Source: Niastella populi
Lineage (GTDB): Bacteria > Bacteroidota > Bacteroidia > Chitinophagales > Chitinophagaceae
Length of the DNA stretch: 64,000 nucleotides
Assembly (NCBI RefSeq): GCF_002078015.1
Contig: NZ_LWBP01000001.1
Coordinates: 248,001-312,000 of the forward strand
Direction of reading: 5' to 3'
Below, in pieces: positions 10,401 to 21,700 of the stretch (positions within the stretch are counted from its first letter, which is position 1; every line of letters starts with the position of its first letter). A program made the translations under genes and the position numbers. The notes beneath the pieces are model-generated. The model made no database searches, was not told the origin of the DNA, and saw only the letters and a program-made list of their open reading frames with translations.

Positions 10401-12025
10401 GGCGTATGGACCGGGCTTATACATACTACAGCAGAAGGCAGCAGTCTGATCCTTCTACCGCCACCAATATTCGCAAAGACGGGGTAATTGCTGATTTCGC
10501 ACCCTTTTGGTCGTTCACCAATACACCGATGACTGCCAGTAATGATGAAAGCCGCTGGGTTTGGAATAGCGAACTTACCAGATTCAATAATAAAGGCTTT
10601 GAAATCGAAAACCATGATCCGTTAAACCGGTTCAATGCAGGGCAGTATGGTTATAACAACACCCTGCCGGTGGCGGTGGCGCAAAATGCACGAAGCCGGG
10701 AAATTGCGTATGATGGCTTTGAAGATTATGGCTATCAAACGAACAACTGTAAGAATTGTTTGATGAACCGCCACGTTGACTTCGGCAGCGATGCCAACCT
10801 TGTTGAAACGGAAAGCCATACCGGTTTGTACAGCCTGCGGGTTGAAGGCAACAGTTCGTTTAATAAATCTTTCAACCTGGGTTCAGTAACCGAAGATGGT
10901 CTTAAACCGGAATTGTCGATGAAAGAAGATTCCATTCCGCTTGTTTCTACAGTGGTAAATGGGAACGGTACCGGGTTAGGCAACTATTATTATACCAATG
11001 GGGGCGGTTGTTATCCATATGAGCAAAATAAACCACCTTTATATACAGGTATTAATTCCGATGTGAACTATAAGACAGGTGTAAACCCGATATCCAATAC
11101 CTGCCGTACAGACTGGATCTACTATTCCTTCAGGGGTTATATACAGCCCCGCTATACCGGGGTGTATAAATTCTGGGTAACCACCGATGATGCTATGTCG
11201 ATATTCATTACAAAAAATGGCCAATCCCATAAAATTACAGCGGGCAGAACGATGGAGATCCATGACAGGAGTGAGCAATCATACGCAACGGCATATGAAA
11301 CGGAATCCATAGCACTGGAAGCCGGCGAGCTGTATTATATTCAAATACTTTGGGATAATAATAATGGCGGTTACCAGGCTAAGCTGGAGTGGCAAACCGA
11401 GGACTCCCAGTTACAAGGCCTCGATGTGGTGCCTGTAACCCAGTTATATCCTGAAGGTTCTGACATTAATACCGTAAAAGCGAATACGGTGTTCAGGGAT
11501 ACCAACTGGTGCGTCCAGTTCAAACCTCCCACCGCTGCCAATGTGATCAATAAGCGCTTTTCGCCGTTACAGAAGCAAAAAGTGGTAGTAAGCACCTGGG
11601 TAAAGCAGGAAGGCCCGTGTTCAACAGGAAGCTATGATGGCGTGCGGCTCAACCTCACTTTCAACAATCAGTCAGGCGCCAGCTTCTTTTCACTGAAACC
11701 AACCGGAACCATAATCGAAGGCTGGCAGCGGATAGAAGATACGTTGACAATTCCCGAAACGGCTACACAGGTATCTGTTTCCATGAATGCCACTTCGACA
11801 GCACCTGTTTACTTTGATGACATAAGGGTACAGCCGTTCAATAGCAGTATGAAATCGTTTGTATATAACCCGCTCAATTTGCGGTTGATGGCAGAGCTTG
11901 ATGAAAACAACTATGCCACCTACTATGAGTATGATGATGAAGGCACCCTCATCAGGCTTAAAAAAGAAACAGAGCGCGGTATAAAAACCATTAAAGAAAC
12001 CCGGAGCGCAATGAGCAAAGAGTAA
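4415..12025 (+). CDS. Giant SpvB/Rhs-like secreted protein with DNRLRE-like and PA14-like domains
   Basis: 2536 residues. A signal or anchor segment lies at about 13-33. Around 90-165 is the block NLVDPFSGDFSYNIPLLDVGGYPVNL...SWVGLGWNINPG, characteristic of the N-terminal part of Bacteroidota Rhs/SpvB-type toxin-shell proteins. About 1755-1935 resembles a DNRLRE domain (WLKFNM...AKLYLYG). About 2190-2340 is a PA14-type domain (Y-T-G-V-Y-K-F-W-V-T-T-D-D), usually glycan binding. The end returns to YD-like sequence (YATYYEYDDEGTLIRL). It has no typical Rhs core or toxin tip, so it looks like a partner of the 3319-aa Rhs protein three steps downstream, reminiscent of the TcB/TcC split shell of Tc toxins. 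That analogy is inference. The genes on both sides are 28-33 bases away. Confidence 0.85.
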   Translation: MLQTLARKPKSIAWFFVILFYLQLVLIPVVTRANARPLPKTIQSYKTGQLFDKNENSKAQEEPAINRQAVELKNPAHVKGIATTGPTQPEMQSFQSVNGNNLVDPFSGDFSYNIPLLDVGGYPVNLHYQSGITMDQEASWVGLGWNINPGVISRNMRGLPDDFKGGANADEVTKTVSVKPNRTIGGNFGAGVNLEVFGAPIPIGVDRSYGIFHNTYKGWGLEKETHVSISVGTGSQGELTGGLSITSNSQNGTDISPSMGFTMGSRESQLQGGITIGTNYNSRTGIQNLQISGELKRADDGSRKQKFDPGIGRFSSNISFSKPSYTPTIRIPYTSQGFSYRAKAGGQAQGFYTGSLFVQGYISEQKVETKTRTMPAYGYMYYEKAGSDQNVLLDYNREKDISWSESSPHIAIPIYTYDTWSISGEGTGGMFRPFRSDIGFVFDHKMTTKSDNDNIGMNVGFGSILKAGVDYNLVNNVTSTNAWIGDNRLVDVIKFREADTTYENVYFKNPGEKVAVDKTYQQALGGDNLMRVELAAGNRNNSLVTATRNMLLFKNARVTGKQPFNLNTVRKQRDKRSQVITYLNAEEAEVAALDKQIKWYHINSYPVSGCGYQYINRNEGERKPHHLSEITVLNPDGRRYVYGIPVYNKSQVEITMATSKDNGNNSTALVKYSSKDKSVNNNQGKDGFFNEEQTPAYSHSFLLSGILSGDYVDLTGDGITEDDNGDAVKFNYSQAYSLNSPYRWRAPYQPDSASYNEGLKTDNRDDKGSFTYGEREVWYLNSIESKTMIATFVLDADRKDGYGVIGEDGGQNAGQKLYKLKEVNLYTKADFLKHGTNARPIKTVHFEYNYELCKKNPGSLTDSGKLTLKKVWFTYNKNGKGQRNPYIFTYNAKNPDFSQRSVDRWGNYKDPVHNPGNGTAMTNADYPYTLQTGVKNWDADAAANNAAPWTLSEIKLPSGGRMKVTYESDDYAYVQNKRAMQFFSIAGFANAENSTPQAVLYPNRTANDDYHVVFINVSEPVNNAAEVGQKYLAGVNQLFFKLAVNVPGDRWGSGYELVPCYAEIENYGVASHINNKTIWVRVKAIKSRQGPFATAAIQFLRLNLPSKAYPWSEPGDKIDIRAAVGMMTSVFSGVVNLLKEANYENKARGDNRCRSVILDRSFARLDNPIYRKFGGGLRVKKVEVFDSWHKMTGQQQQEAVYGQTYTYTDTVMIDGVPTGISSGVASYEPMIGADENPFHVPAKVYAEKMGALGPTDYLYAEEPFAETFFPGPSVGYSKVRVQTIHKERKSANGFSETTFYTAKDFPTIVEYTPIDNDSKKSYKSPIKNPFFFDSRNYVTLSQGFKIELNDMHGKPRSQASYGQNDLKNPISYTYNYYKLVNDNAAQARLSNQVAIAGRDGVIDTEAEMGKEVEVMIDVREQKSVTTSGNLEANLDLIWVAPPVATPVFTFVPLFNGEANRYRSVAVLKIVNRYGILDSVLHIEKGSRVTTRNLVFDGETGDALLSQTNNEFDDPVYNFNYPAHWAYTGMAPAYLNVGTVLKNVFFRKGIMFYANKSRVPAERYFESGDELLVYGNDKRNAATDDHCEEVFFQFENNPQYKKIWAIDASRGKQGQKGFYFIDADGLPYSCDAQNIKIIRSGKRNLAGVAVGSITSQETPVRLVGGVPKLVFDTATHVIAANAAKFNDLWMVDSTLYSKDTMVISGRRMELKHYQAVATDNYAIHDYSDGSSSTALGPAPDFKYFEASAFDAGAGNWHEQIKSWLKFNMNGIPQGALIKSAKLYLYGRQGELHENYRNSNECYLERLKAQWPREIMPATNYGDVCSAYFYDNDHTTVDQQNRIMLPETTQDAEEARNEEGKDITAMAQAMLDDYYISNGIVSPGIRISLLDVGSGVNKLSRLTYNSGKTAEECPLVEYDCKPYIDIQYYDPCADGSHPVKLDGPLSGDGESTMMMAAAVPAPVDYYYCFDQLVKSFVCRPNINDTAVNFYRFGILGNWRMDRAYTYYSRRQQSDPSTATNIRKDGVIADFAPFWSFTNTPMTASNDESRWVWNSELTRFNNKGFEIENHDPLNRFNAGQYGYNNTLPVAVAQNARSREIAYDGFEDYGYQTNNCKNCLMNRHVDFGSDANLVETESHTGLYSLRVEGNSSFNKSFNLGSVTEDGLKPELSMKEDSIPLVSTVVNGNGTGLGNYYYTNGGGCYPYEQNKPPLYTGINSDVNYKTGVNPISNTCRTDWIYYSFRGYIQPRYTGVYKFWVTTDDAMSIFITKNGQSHKITAGRTMEIHDRSEQSYATAYETESIALEAGELYYIQILWDNNNGGYQAKLEWQTEDSQLQGLDVVPVTQLYPEGSDINTVKANTVFRDTNWCVQFKPPTAANVINKRFSPLQKQKVVVSTWVKQEGPCSTGSYDGVRLNLTFNNQSGASFFSLKPTGTIIEGWQRIEDTLTIPETATQVSVSMNATSTAPVYFDDIRVQPFNSSMKSFVYNPLNLRLMAELDENNYATYYEYDDEGTLIRLKKETERGIKTIKETRSAMSKE

Positions 12026-12053
12026 CGCGGGGTTAATACCAAAATTAAATTTT

Positions 12054-12788
12054 ATGCGAATTATAAGAAGCTTACCCATACAACTTTCGGCCCTGCTGGT
12101 AATGGCCGGTTTGGTGAAAGTAACCGGGCAGCCTGCCTCCAATACTTTCCTGGCCTCCCGGGAATTGATGAATATTAAAAGAACATTACAGGATACCAGC
12201 CATAAGAGTTTTCAGGGTACTTATGTCATTGCTTATAATGATGGTACAAGTAATACGTTACATTACCACTACCGGGTATGCGGGAACAGGATGCATGTAG
12301 TATCAGACGATAGTTCCGAATTCATTCAAAGCGGGTTGTATTATTTGTTGTTAAAGCATAACAGGCAACGCGCCACGTTATCGCCACCGGTAGATGTTTT
12401 TAAATATCTGTTACAGGTCGATATTATGGGGGCTTCGTTTAACAAATCATATGTGAGTGGAATGGCTGTTGCAGATACCGGGGGGTACAAAAAGCTGTCG
12501 TACCTGTTTAAACCGGAAAGTCCTTACCGGCAATACGACATTATATATGATAAGACCAGCTATCTGATACAAGCTATTCAATACAGCTTCAATACGACCG
12601 GTGCAGTTGCTGCGCCGGCCGGCAGCAAAATGCCATTTACGGTGACCATTTCTTTCGGCAATTACCGGGTAGGAGGTTTCACCGATAGCGCCTTTTTAAC
12701 CGATTCCTATTTTATCTGGAGTAAGGGAAAAGCAGGTATGGTAGCGCCTTATACCAGTTATCAACTAATCAATACTCTAAATCGATAA
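12054..12788 (+). CDS. LolA-like periplasmic protein (tentative)
   Basis: 244 residues with a signal peptide ending near VKVTGQ (about residue 25). The body alternates strands and short turns over about 200 residues (GTYVIAYNDG, HYHYRVCGNRMHVVSD, YDIIYDKTSYLIQAIQYSF), a pattern like the LolA/LolB half-barrel of outer-membrane lipoprotein carriers. No catalytic motif is visible. It sits between two giant Rhs-type genes, 28 bases after one and 10 before the other, so it is co-expressed with them and might act as their chaperone or carrier. The fold call rests on pattern only and could be wrong; an unrelated secreted beta protein is possible. Confidence 0.6.
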   Translation: MRIIRSLPIQLSALLVMAGLVKVTGQPASNTFLASRELMNIKRTLQDTSHKSFQGTYVIAYNDGTSNTLHYHYRVCGNRMHVVSDDSSEFIQSGLYYLLLKHNRQRATLSPPVDVFKYLLQVDIMGASFNKSYVSGMAVADTGGYKKLSYLFKPESPYRQYDIIYDKTSYLIQAIQYSFNTTGAVAAPAGSKMPFTVTISFGNYRVGGFTDSAFLTDSYFIWSKGKAGMVAPYTSYQLINTLNR

Positions 12789-12798
12789 ACCGTATCAC

Positions 12799-15700
12799 AT
12801 GCAACGGATAATTTACCGTTTATTGTTTTTATATCTTCTGCTCGGAAGCTTTCTTTCCGTTAAAGCCATAGATGAACGATATGCGGCTCGGGAGCTCAGT
12901 GGAAATTCGCTGGCGCCCGATTCAACCAGTATAGTAATGGATGAGGTATATTTCAATCCGCAGTTAAAGCCGCTGCAAACTACCTGGTTTGTAAAGAACC
13001 TGATCACATTTAAAATAAATGAAGACTACCGGCATGTATTGCCCGATGAGTTCATTGTTAACCTGAAATTCAGGATCCGATATACTGAAGATAACAATGG
13101 CACACCGGTTGTAACGGAGTCGGACCCTAAAACTTTGAATATCGAGTATACGAAGTATACCTCCTACAAGAATAAAGAAGTGTATATAGGAAGCAACTGG
13201 TACAAAGTGGAGATAATAATCGATTCCATTTGGGCCACGGAGGGTAACCTGAACGATTTCCGTGAAGCGTTGGTGCTTACCAATGAGATACTGATCAACC
13301 GTGAGTATGATTTTTCCTGCACCAATAACGCCATTCAAACGGTTTCCGGAAGCGATAGTGTATTGCTCAAAAAAGGCGAGTACAATGTGTCGTGGGCTCC
13401 GGAGCGGGCCGCCGATGAATATGACCTTGAATGGACTTATATTGACGAATTGTCGATAGACAATTATAAGGTGGGTGGACAGTTTGATCCCGGCAGATTA
13501 TTTAAAAATAATGCAACGCGGGTAAGTGTAACCAGCGAATTCTATCATATACCAATGCTGTACGAAGCCTCAGGCCGGTTGTTTTACCGGGTAAGGGCTG
13601 TGCAGGTAAAGCGCGATGGCCAGCGCATAGAATCGGTATGGAGCTCAAACTATACCGGCGGTATGGGATCATACTTGTTCCAGGGCCATGATTCAACATT
13701 TAACTGGCAGGCTTCCACCAGTTTTGCCGAAGAAGGAAAACGGAAATCGGTAGTGCAGTATTTCGACGGCTCATTGAAAAGCAGACAAACCGTAACAAAG
13801 GATAATACTACCGATACCACTATTATCGCCGAAACCCTGTACGATTACCAGGGCCGGCCGGTGATACAGGTAATGCCAACGCCTTCCCTGAGCAGCATCA
13901 TAAACTATACTCCCAATTTCAACAGGCTGAATGCACCGGGGACTGAATACAGGAAAAACGAATATGACGGCATGCTACAGGCCGATAATGTTTGTAAAGA
14001 GGGCGCCCCGGTGATGGATACAGTTTATGGCGCAGCGCAATATTATTCGGGCGCAAATCCGCTGGCATCTGAAGGGTACCATAAATATATACCCAATGCC
14101 AAAGGGTATGTATTTGCCGAAACGAGGTATACACCCGATAATACGGGCCGTATAAGCATGCAGGGGGGTGTTGGAGAAACTTACCAGATCGGTAAAGGGC
14201 ATGAAACCAGCTACACTTATAACGGAGCAGATCAGGAAGAACTGGATGCCCTGTTTGGCACCGAAGTGGGAAATGCCAGTCATTATTTCAAAAATACCGT
14301 GCGCGATGCCAATGGGCAGGTAAGCATCAGTTATGTGGATATGCATGGCCGTACCATTGCCACTGCATTGGCCGGTACGCCACCTGTAGCCGTAGATGCC
14401 CTGTCTTCAAATAACACGAACTTCATATCCAAAAATCTGATCGACAGCAACAGGAATATCATAAAAGGTACGGTGATTGAAAGCAGCAACGGATTGTCGG
14501 TTACCAAAGCGGGTCCCCATCGGTTTAAGTACTCGTTGTTGCCAGACAGCATCAATATTTCAGACTGTAACAATAACACGGTTTGTTACGACTGTATATA
14601 TGATTTGAGGATTACCATCACTGACGAATGCAATAACAGCACATTTACCAATGGCAAACAGGTGGTAATCAACCGCACCAATTATACAATAGATACTACC
14701 TGCGGCTCTCTGACGCTATTGCCTGCTGTTGATACTACCGTGTATTTAATGGAAGGCAGTTACCTGGTAACAAAAACGCTTACCCTGAATCAGCAGGCGA
14801 TGGATCATTACCGGGAAGTGTTCCTGGCTAAAAATACCTGCAAAAGCCTTGAGCAAACCATTCAGGAACAAAAAAACCTGTTGGCAGCTACCCTTCAATG
14901 TGAACCTTCCTGTGCTACCTGTACAGCCAGTGTAAGCGATTGGGATACATTCCGCAGCGGGTACATGCAGCAAAATGGCATTCCTGTTAATGAGGAAGGA
15001 GCGTATTATACACAGGCATGGCGCGCTTTCAATGCCGAATTGGAAGAATGTAAAAAATTATGTGAAGGTCCTACATTGACCCAGACTACAAAAATGCAAA
15101 TGCTGGCCGATGTAACTCCCCCTTCCGGCCAGTATGCGAACCCGGCCAATATTACCATGTACTCTATTTTCTATAAGCCCTATGATGACAAAGAAAATTA
15201 CCAGGATGTCACCGTTTATCTTGATGAGAATGGAATGGTAGAAACCCGTGATCCTAAGATCATGGGCCGCGAAGAATTTATTGCCTCGTTTAAAAGCTCC
15301 TGGGCAGAAGCATTACTGGAGAAACACCCGGAGTATTTAAAACTGCAAAAATTTAATGAGCTGGCAGCAAGTAATACCTGGGACCAGCAATTTGGCAACA
15401 CCCAAACATACCAGGAAGCTGTCGCCAGAGGTTATTTGAACCCGGGTGATTTTGCAACCCACCCCGCAGGCGCCGGTTTCGCTTATAATGCAACTTATCG
15501 CGATCCGTTCTTTACTGACCTGATAAATGATGGCAAGGTAAATCCTTATTTTAAAAACTTAATGGAGATGACGCTGCTGAGTAAAGTGCAGGAAGGTGGT
15601 AATGCGATATCCATGTGGTCGGTGGCAACTATGCTGGCCAATTGTTCTTCAGACGATGCTGCCTGCATGAATCAATATAAGCTTCTGAACAGCGCATTTT

Positions 15701-18700
15701 CTACCAGTACTGATTGTACGGGCGATCTTGACCTGGCCTGGAAATATTTCAGGGAAATGTATTTGCAGCGCAAACGGGAACTGATCGCCGATATTTTAAG
15801 GAATGCACAGGCTGTTCATCCGCTGTATGCCGATCTAAGCTCGCTGCCGAATTTAAAGCACAGGTTAAACTTCATTGATCCGCAGTTGATACCCGTGAGC
15901 GATATGCCCCTCACGGAGCAGGCTGCCCGCGATAGCGTTCAGACATATATCAATCAGAATTGTGCGTCTTATGTTCAGCAATGGTGGGAAGAACTGAAAC
16001 CATGCAATTATAACAGCACCGATAGTTTATGGATCGTGCCAAGGCTTATACAGGTATGTGTGGAAGGTGGAGATTTAGAGCATTTGTTTGGCGCCAGTAC
16101 AGTAAAACCATCCAGTACATATCAGTATAAAAATTTTGAAGAAGTATTGAAGGCGTATAGCGCTATCAGTGGCAGGTCGTACAATAGTACCTGTAACGTT
16201 TACCTCATGAGCGCACCGCTACCGTACGATCAGCAACCGGTATATATCAACAAACCGGTGTTTCAAAAGCCGGCTGACTGTGAATGCGAAATCTTAGATT
16301 CACTGAATGATCAATATCAGTTGGACGGAAAGGATGCCAGCCTGTCGGCTTACCTGCTGAGAACAACCGGAACAAAAATATCCCAGGGCGCGCTCGATAC
16401 CTTGCGTTTGGCCTGCAACGGGCAGGTGAATTGCAACAACCTGGCTACCCCTGTTTACTTACCACCGGTATTGCAATGCGGGGTTAAGAATGTATGCGTG
16501 AGCTGCATAACGGTAGATACCCTGGTACGAAATTATAAACGCGATTTTCCATTCTCATTTCCAACCTATACAGAAGACGATAGTTTGCAAAGAGTAAATA
16601 ACCGGCTCTTTGAGAACTACATGAATTACAATACAGGATTTTCCAAAACTGTGCAGGAATACCTGTCGTTTATAGATACTTGTAGTAAACAACATAATAT
16701 TCCCTGTGACGAAGCATTGGTAGATCTTCTCGATCAGTTTAATGCCAATTATAAGAATAATTCAACGTATACGCCGGGCGGACAGTATAAAGGTGATACA
16801 ACCGATTGGGCTATTTGGACACAATTTCCTGTGTCATGGGCTGAAAGTATTCAAAACGGGGTATTGACGTTTCCGTCGCGGGTTACGGGAGGCAGTGTAA
16901 ACCCGGGCGCACTGGAATATGTTTACCTGAAACCAATGAAGATACCCGCTAATGGCTTTTCGATTGAAACAAGATTGAAATTTCCCGTGCTTGATTCAAC
17001 GAATTGTAATGTACCCAATTTTCAATTTCAGCTCAGGCCTGTGGGTGGGTTTGTGAATGCCATGTTCTTTACCAAATCAATTCCATGTGGTAGAACCTAT
17101 GGCAATTTCGATCTGGGCGACAGTACGCACCCCACTCCCAACCGTATTATTACCCAGCATAATGAGCTGGCCATCGATATGACCGATTGGGTGAAAATAA
17201 GAATGACCATCCGGAACAATAAGTACCAGATATATGTGGCCGATACGTTTCTAATGGAAATGCCCTATACGGGAACACTCACTGAAATGACCAGGTTCGG
17301 CCTGTTTTTCGGTACTGGCTCCAATTATTCAAAAGCTATTCCGGCTGTAGACTATATTAGGGTTTATAATGAATGCGATGGACTGGTGATGAACCAGGAG
17401 TTCAATTCGGTAAATGATAAAGTTTGTCCGGACCTTTCTGTAAGGGTTGCACCGGACGATTACAAAACGGTTTTTACCAGTTATTATAATGAAAACAGGA
17501 ATACCAATCTTTCCTATGAGCAAATTGAGTCGCTTTATGCCAATGGTTGCAATGGGTTGAAATTAAATAGCTGTGATAATAAAAGTACCTGCAATAAACA
17601 GAAAGAATTACTTACTTCTTATACGCAGAAGCGGTTAACAGATTCTTCGCATTTTCATCGTAACAGAATTACAACGGAAGAGGATTTTACCTATTCGCTT
17701 TCGGATATTTATAAAAACGGGTATGCCCATATTCCTGACCAGTATATAAACACTACCAACTTTGGCTCCCATTACCGGAAATACGATACATTATGCGCCG
17801 GTAACGAGTTTACGTTTGTAACAAGGGTAAAAAAGCCAGGGCGCGACAGTACAACAACCAGTTTAACCGTACAGGTACATTTCATCGATGATGAAGGGTT
17901 TAAAAATTTCGGGGCGCATTTTTACCTGTTGCCGCCAAACCCAACCGCGGCGGATACAGCTTATGTATTGGCGCATAACGGAATGATAGGTTATTTAAGT
18001 TATTATTTGCCAACTTCTAATCATTTTATTGCAGATTATTTCGACTGGGCGGAAGTAAAAATTACCCGTAGCGCCGATAGCATATGGCGGGTTTATTACA
18101 ACGACACGTTTATTAACCAGCTCTATGTTCCGAAAACGGTTAACCGGTTGGCGGGCTTCCAGGTTATTTTTCAGGGAAAGGCCAATAATGGATATGTGGA
18201 TTATGTTAAGATCTATGATCAAAATAATAAGTTGCAGTATGTGGAAGAATTCGAAGATGCATTACAGTCGCCTTCGAACGAACCGGCTGCATTCAGATGC
18301 GAGGATAGTTGTAAGGCCAAATTTGCAAGGTATTATAATCAACAGACTCATTCTACTTTGACTTATGCCCAAATTGAACAGGAATATGCCAATTGTGGTA
18401 TTACTCTGGATGGCTGTGGTTTTGTCACAACCTGCGACACCCTCACCAAATGGATGAATGATTATAAAAAGTATGGCGGTGTTCCGCACCTCGATGCTAG
18501 TGGAAGCGATACTACACACTGGAAAGTGGATTTCGGTGGTTGGAATTATACCGCCGAAGTACCGTTAGGAGAAGTGATCAGGAATGGTGTAATGGCTTTG
18601 CCAGACTATTATGCAGATACACTTTCCAAAACTTTTGTAGCCTTTGATTATATTAAAGATACGATATGTTTTGATACTACCGGGTTCACCTGGGAAAGCC

Positions 18701-21700
18701 GAATCAAGTTGCCGGATAGTCTTGCGAATATAGATGCATTTGGTACTATTTGGTGGGTTTACTTATACCCAAATAAAGAAGTGGGGGATATTTTGCTTAC
18801 TATTTCGCCGTACGATGGACAAGGTACGGGCGTTTGTACCCATTTGAATGACCCCCTGAAGTCATGTATTCTACAGAACGCCGGGCTTCATTTGAATGAC
18901 TGGACGGTAGTTAAGCTGCAGTTCCGTGGCAGGAATTTTAAAGTTTATATTGATGGTGTGCTGAAGTCGGAACGTACGTTGGATGCGCCCATATCGAATT
19001 TATATACTGCGAGTATAGCTCCACGTTCTTTGAAAGGGCAGGTAGATTACATAAGGATTTACGATGTCGATAGTACGATGTTGTATAATGAGGATTTCGA
19101 TGATGCCCATAAGCTGGCGCAGATAAGTAACAAGGGAAAATGCGCGCCATGCGAAGTGAGCTTTGCCAATTATTTCAATGAGCGAAATAGTTCAAATTAT
19201 ACTTATGCCTCAATCGATTCAATATACTTTAACGGCTGTGGCGCTCATTTGAGTTTGTGCGGGGAACCTGCTTTGACACTTTGCGGCAAAACTGAACCGG
19301 TATTTGCTGCGGTAACCCCGAGGCAGCACACAACCTGTGCCGACAGCACCCTGTTTTCAAATTCAACGGGTACATTGATCCATGACGCATATCGCGATTC
19401 GCTTATAGGCAGTTTCAACGACCGGTACCTCGCCAAATGTTTAAAAGCCCGGTATAATGAAACCTTTACGCTTTATCAGCCGGTAAGTGAATATCACTAT
19501 ACGCTGTATTATTACGATCAGGCAGGTAACCTGGTAAAAACCATTCCACCCGAAGGAGTAGACGTAAGCAAATTCGGCCATGCCCGCGCATGGTCCGATT
19601 CGGTAAGAACAGCACATAGAAGAAACGAGGCGTTAACACCACAACATAAACTACCAACGCAGTACCGGTACAATACGTTGAACCAGGTAATGGCGCAAAA
19701 GTCGCCTGATGGCGGTTTGTCGGAATTCTGGTACGACAGGTTGGGCCGCCTCGCCATCAGCCGCAATGCAAAGCAGCGATTGGCCAGTGCAACGGAAGAG
19801 AACCGTTTATATAGTTATACAAAGTACGATTCACTGGGCCGTATAACGGAAGTAGGGCAGGTAAGCAACCAGGCATCGAACGGTGCTATGACCGATGCGG
19901 TAAGCCGTAATCAGCCGGTGTTGGAGAACTGGCTGGCTGCCTTGTACAGCCGTCGCGGACAGATCACCAATACAGTTTATGATCTGCCGTACCCCGGGTT
20001 TGTTAATTTTGGCGATCCCCGCCGGGTGATAACGCAGCGCAACCTGCGTAACCGGGTAAGTTATACAACGCTTACCGATACGGGTCTGTACAATATACCA
20101 AGCCAGGGTACTTTTTATACCTATGATATATTAGGTAATGTGGATCATCTGTTGCAGGATTATGGCGATGATGGTAATAATATTACATCCAATGTGATGA
20201 ATAAGAATGGTAACCGGTGGAAGAAGATCAGTTACCAGTATGACCTCATCAGCGGAAAAGTGAATATGGTGATGTTCCAGCAGGGCTGGCGCGATGGATT
20301 TTTCCATCGGTACAGCTACGATGCGGAGAACCGTCTTACCCTGGTTGAAACAAGTAAGGATAGTTTGATTTGGGAGAAAGATGCCCGCTATGAGTATTAC
20401 CGGCATGGGCCGCTGGCAAGGGTAACGCTGGGCGATCAGCAGGTGCAGGGTATTGATTATGCGTACACCTTGCAGGGTTGGTTAAAAGGCATCAACAGCA
20501 CGGGCGGCAGCGAAACCTTCGATATGGGTGAAGATGGAAAAACGGGAAGTTTGAACCAGTTCACCGCCCGCGATGCGTTGGGATTGACGCTGAATTATTT
20601 TGGGAACGACTATACCGCAATAAGCGGAGGGGCGCCTTTCCCGGGATACAGCAGTAAATTGCCTGTTAACGAATTCCGTCCGCTCTATAATGGCAACATA
20701 AGCAGCAGCAGTGTATACCAAAGGAAGTTTGAAGGCGAAGTGGGCGGACCGCTTATCTTTTATAATTATAAGTACGATCAGTTAAACCGGTTAACGCAGC
20801 AGGATGCATTTACCGGGTTCAATACAACGACCAACGAATGGAGCAGCCCCATGACCAGTATGGGCGACCGGCTGAAAGAGCGGATAGCGTACGATGCGAA
20901 TGGGAATATCCTGAAGTATTTGCGCAATAGCATTAATCCGCAGGCACGAATGGATAGCCTTACTTACCATTATTACGCCAATACCAACCAGTTACGGTGG
21001 ATCAAAGACACAGTTGGCGCCGATGGGTTTATCCATCCTGAAAACCGGATAATAGATATTGATGGCCAGGTGGATGATAATTATATATATGATTCCATTG
21101 GTAACCTGGTCGCAGACAAGCAGGAAAACATTACCAGCATCAAATGGAATGTCTATGGTAAAATAGCAGAGATCACCAGAACGGCCACAGCCACGGTACC
21201 GGCCAGTAATATTAAATATACTTACGATGCGATGGGCAATCGCATTAGCCAGGTGATGACCGCTGATGGAACTAAAAAGTATACCTGGTATGTACGCGAT
21301 GCACAGGGAAATATTCTTACGACTTATAGCGCCGAAGGCGCCAATACCGACCTGGGCACCCTTGATTTTAAACTATCTGACCGCTTCTTGTACGGCAGCA
21401 GCCGGTTAGGAACGATTGCGGCAAATGAAAGTGCAAATGGCGAACCGGGCAGTACCGAGTTTTACTATGAGAACCGAAAATTCCCTTACGAGCGTGGTTA
21501 TAAGCAGTACGAGCTCACCAACCATTTAGGAAACGTACTGGCCACTGTATCAGATCGTAAATTTGGCGTATCTTCCGGCGGCAGTTCTTTGATAGATCAC
21601 TATGATCCGCATATAGTGACCGCGCAGGATTACTATCCGTTTGGGATGTTGTCACGTGTAGCGCTGCCTAATAGTGGAAAAGATTACAAGTTTGGGTTTA

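Noticed and set aside
10112-10615. Long minus-strand frames inside the 2536-aa gene and in other large genes
   Set aside because: They are shadow frames of well-supported coding sequence with low-complexity, non-family translations.
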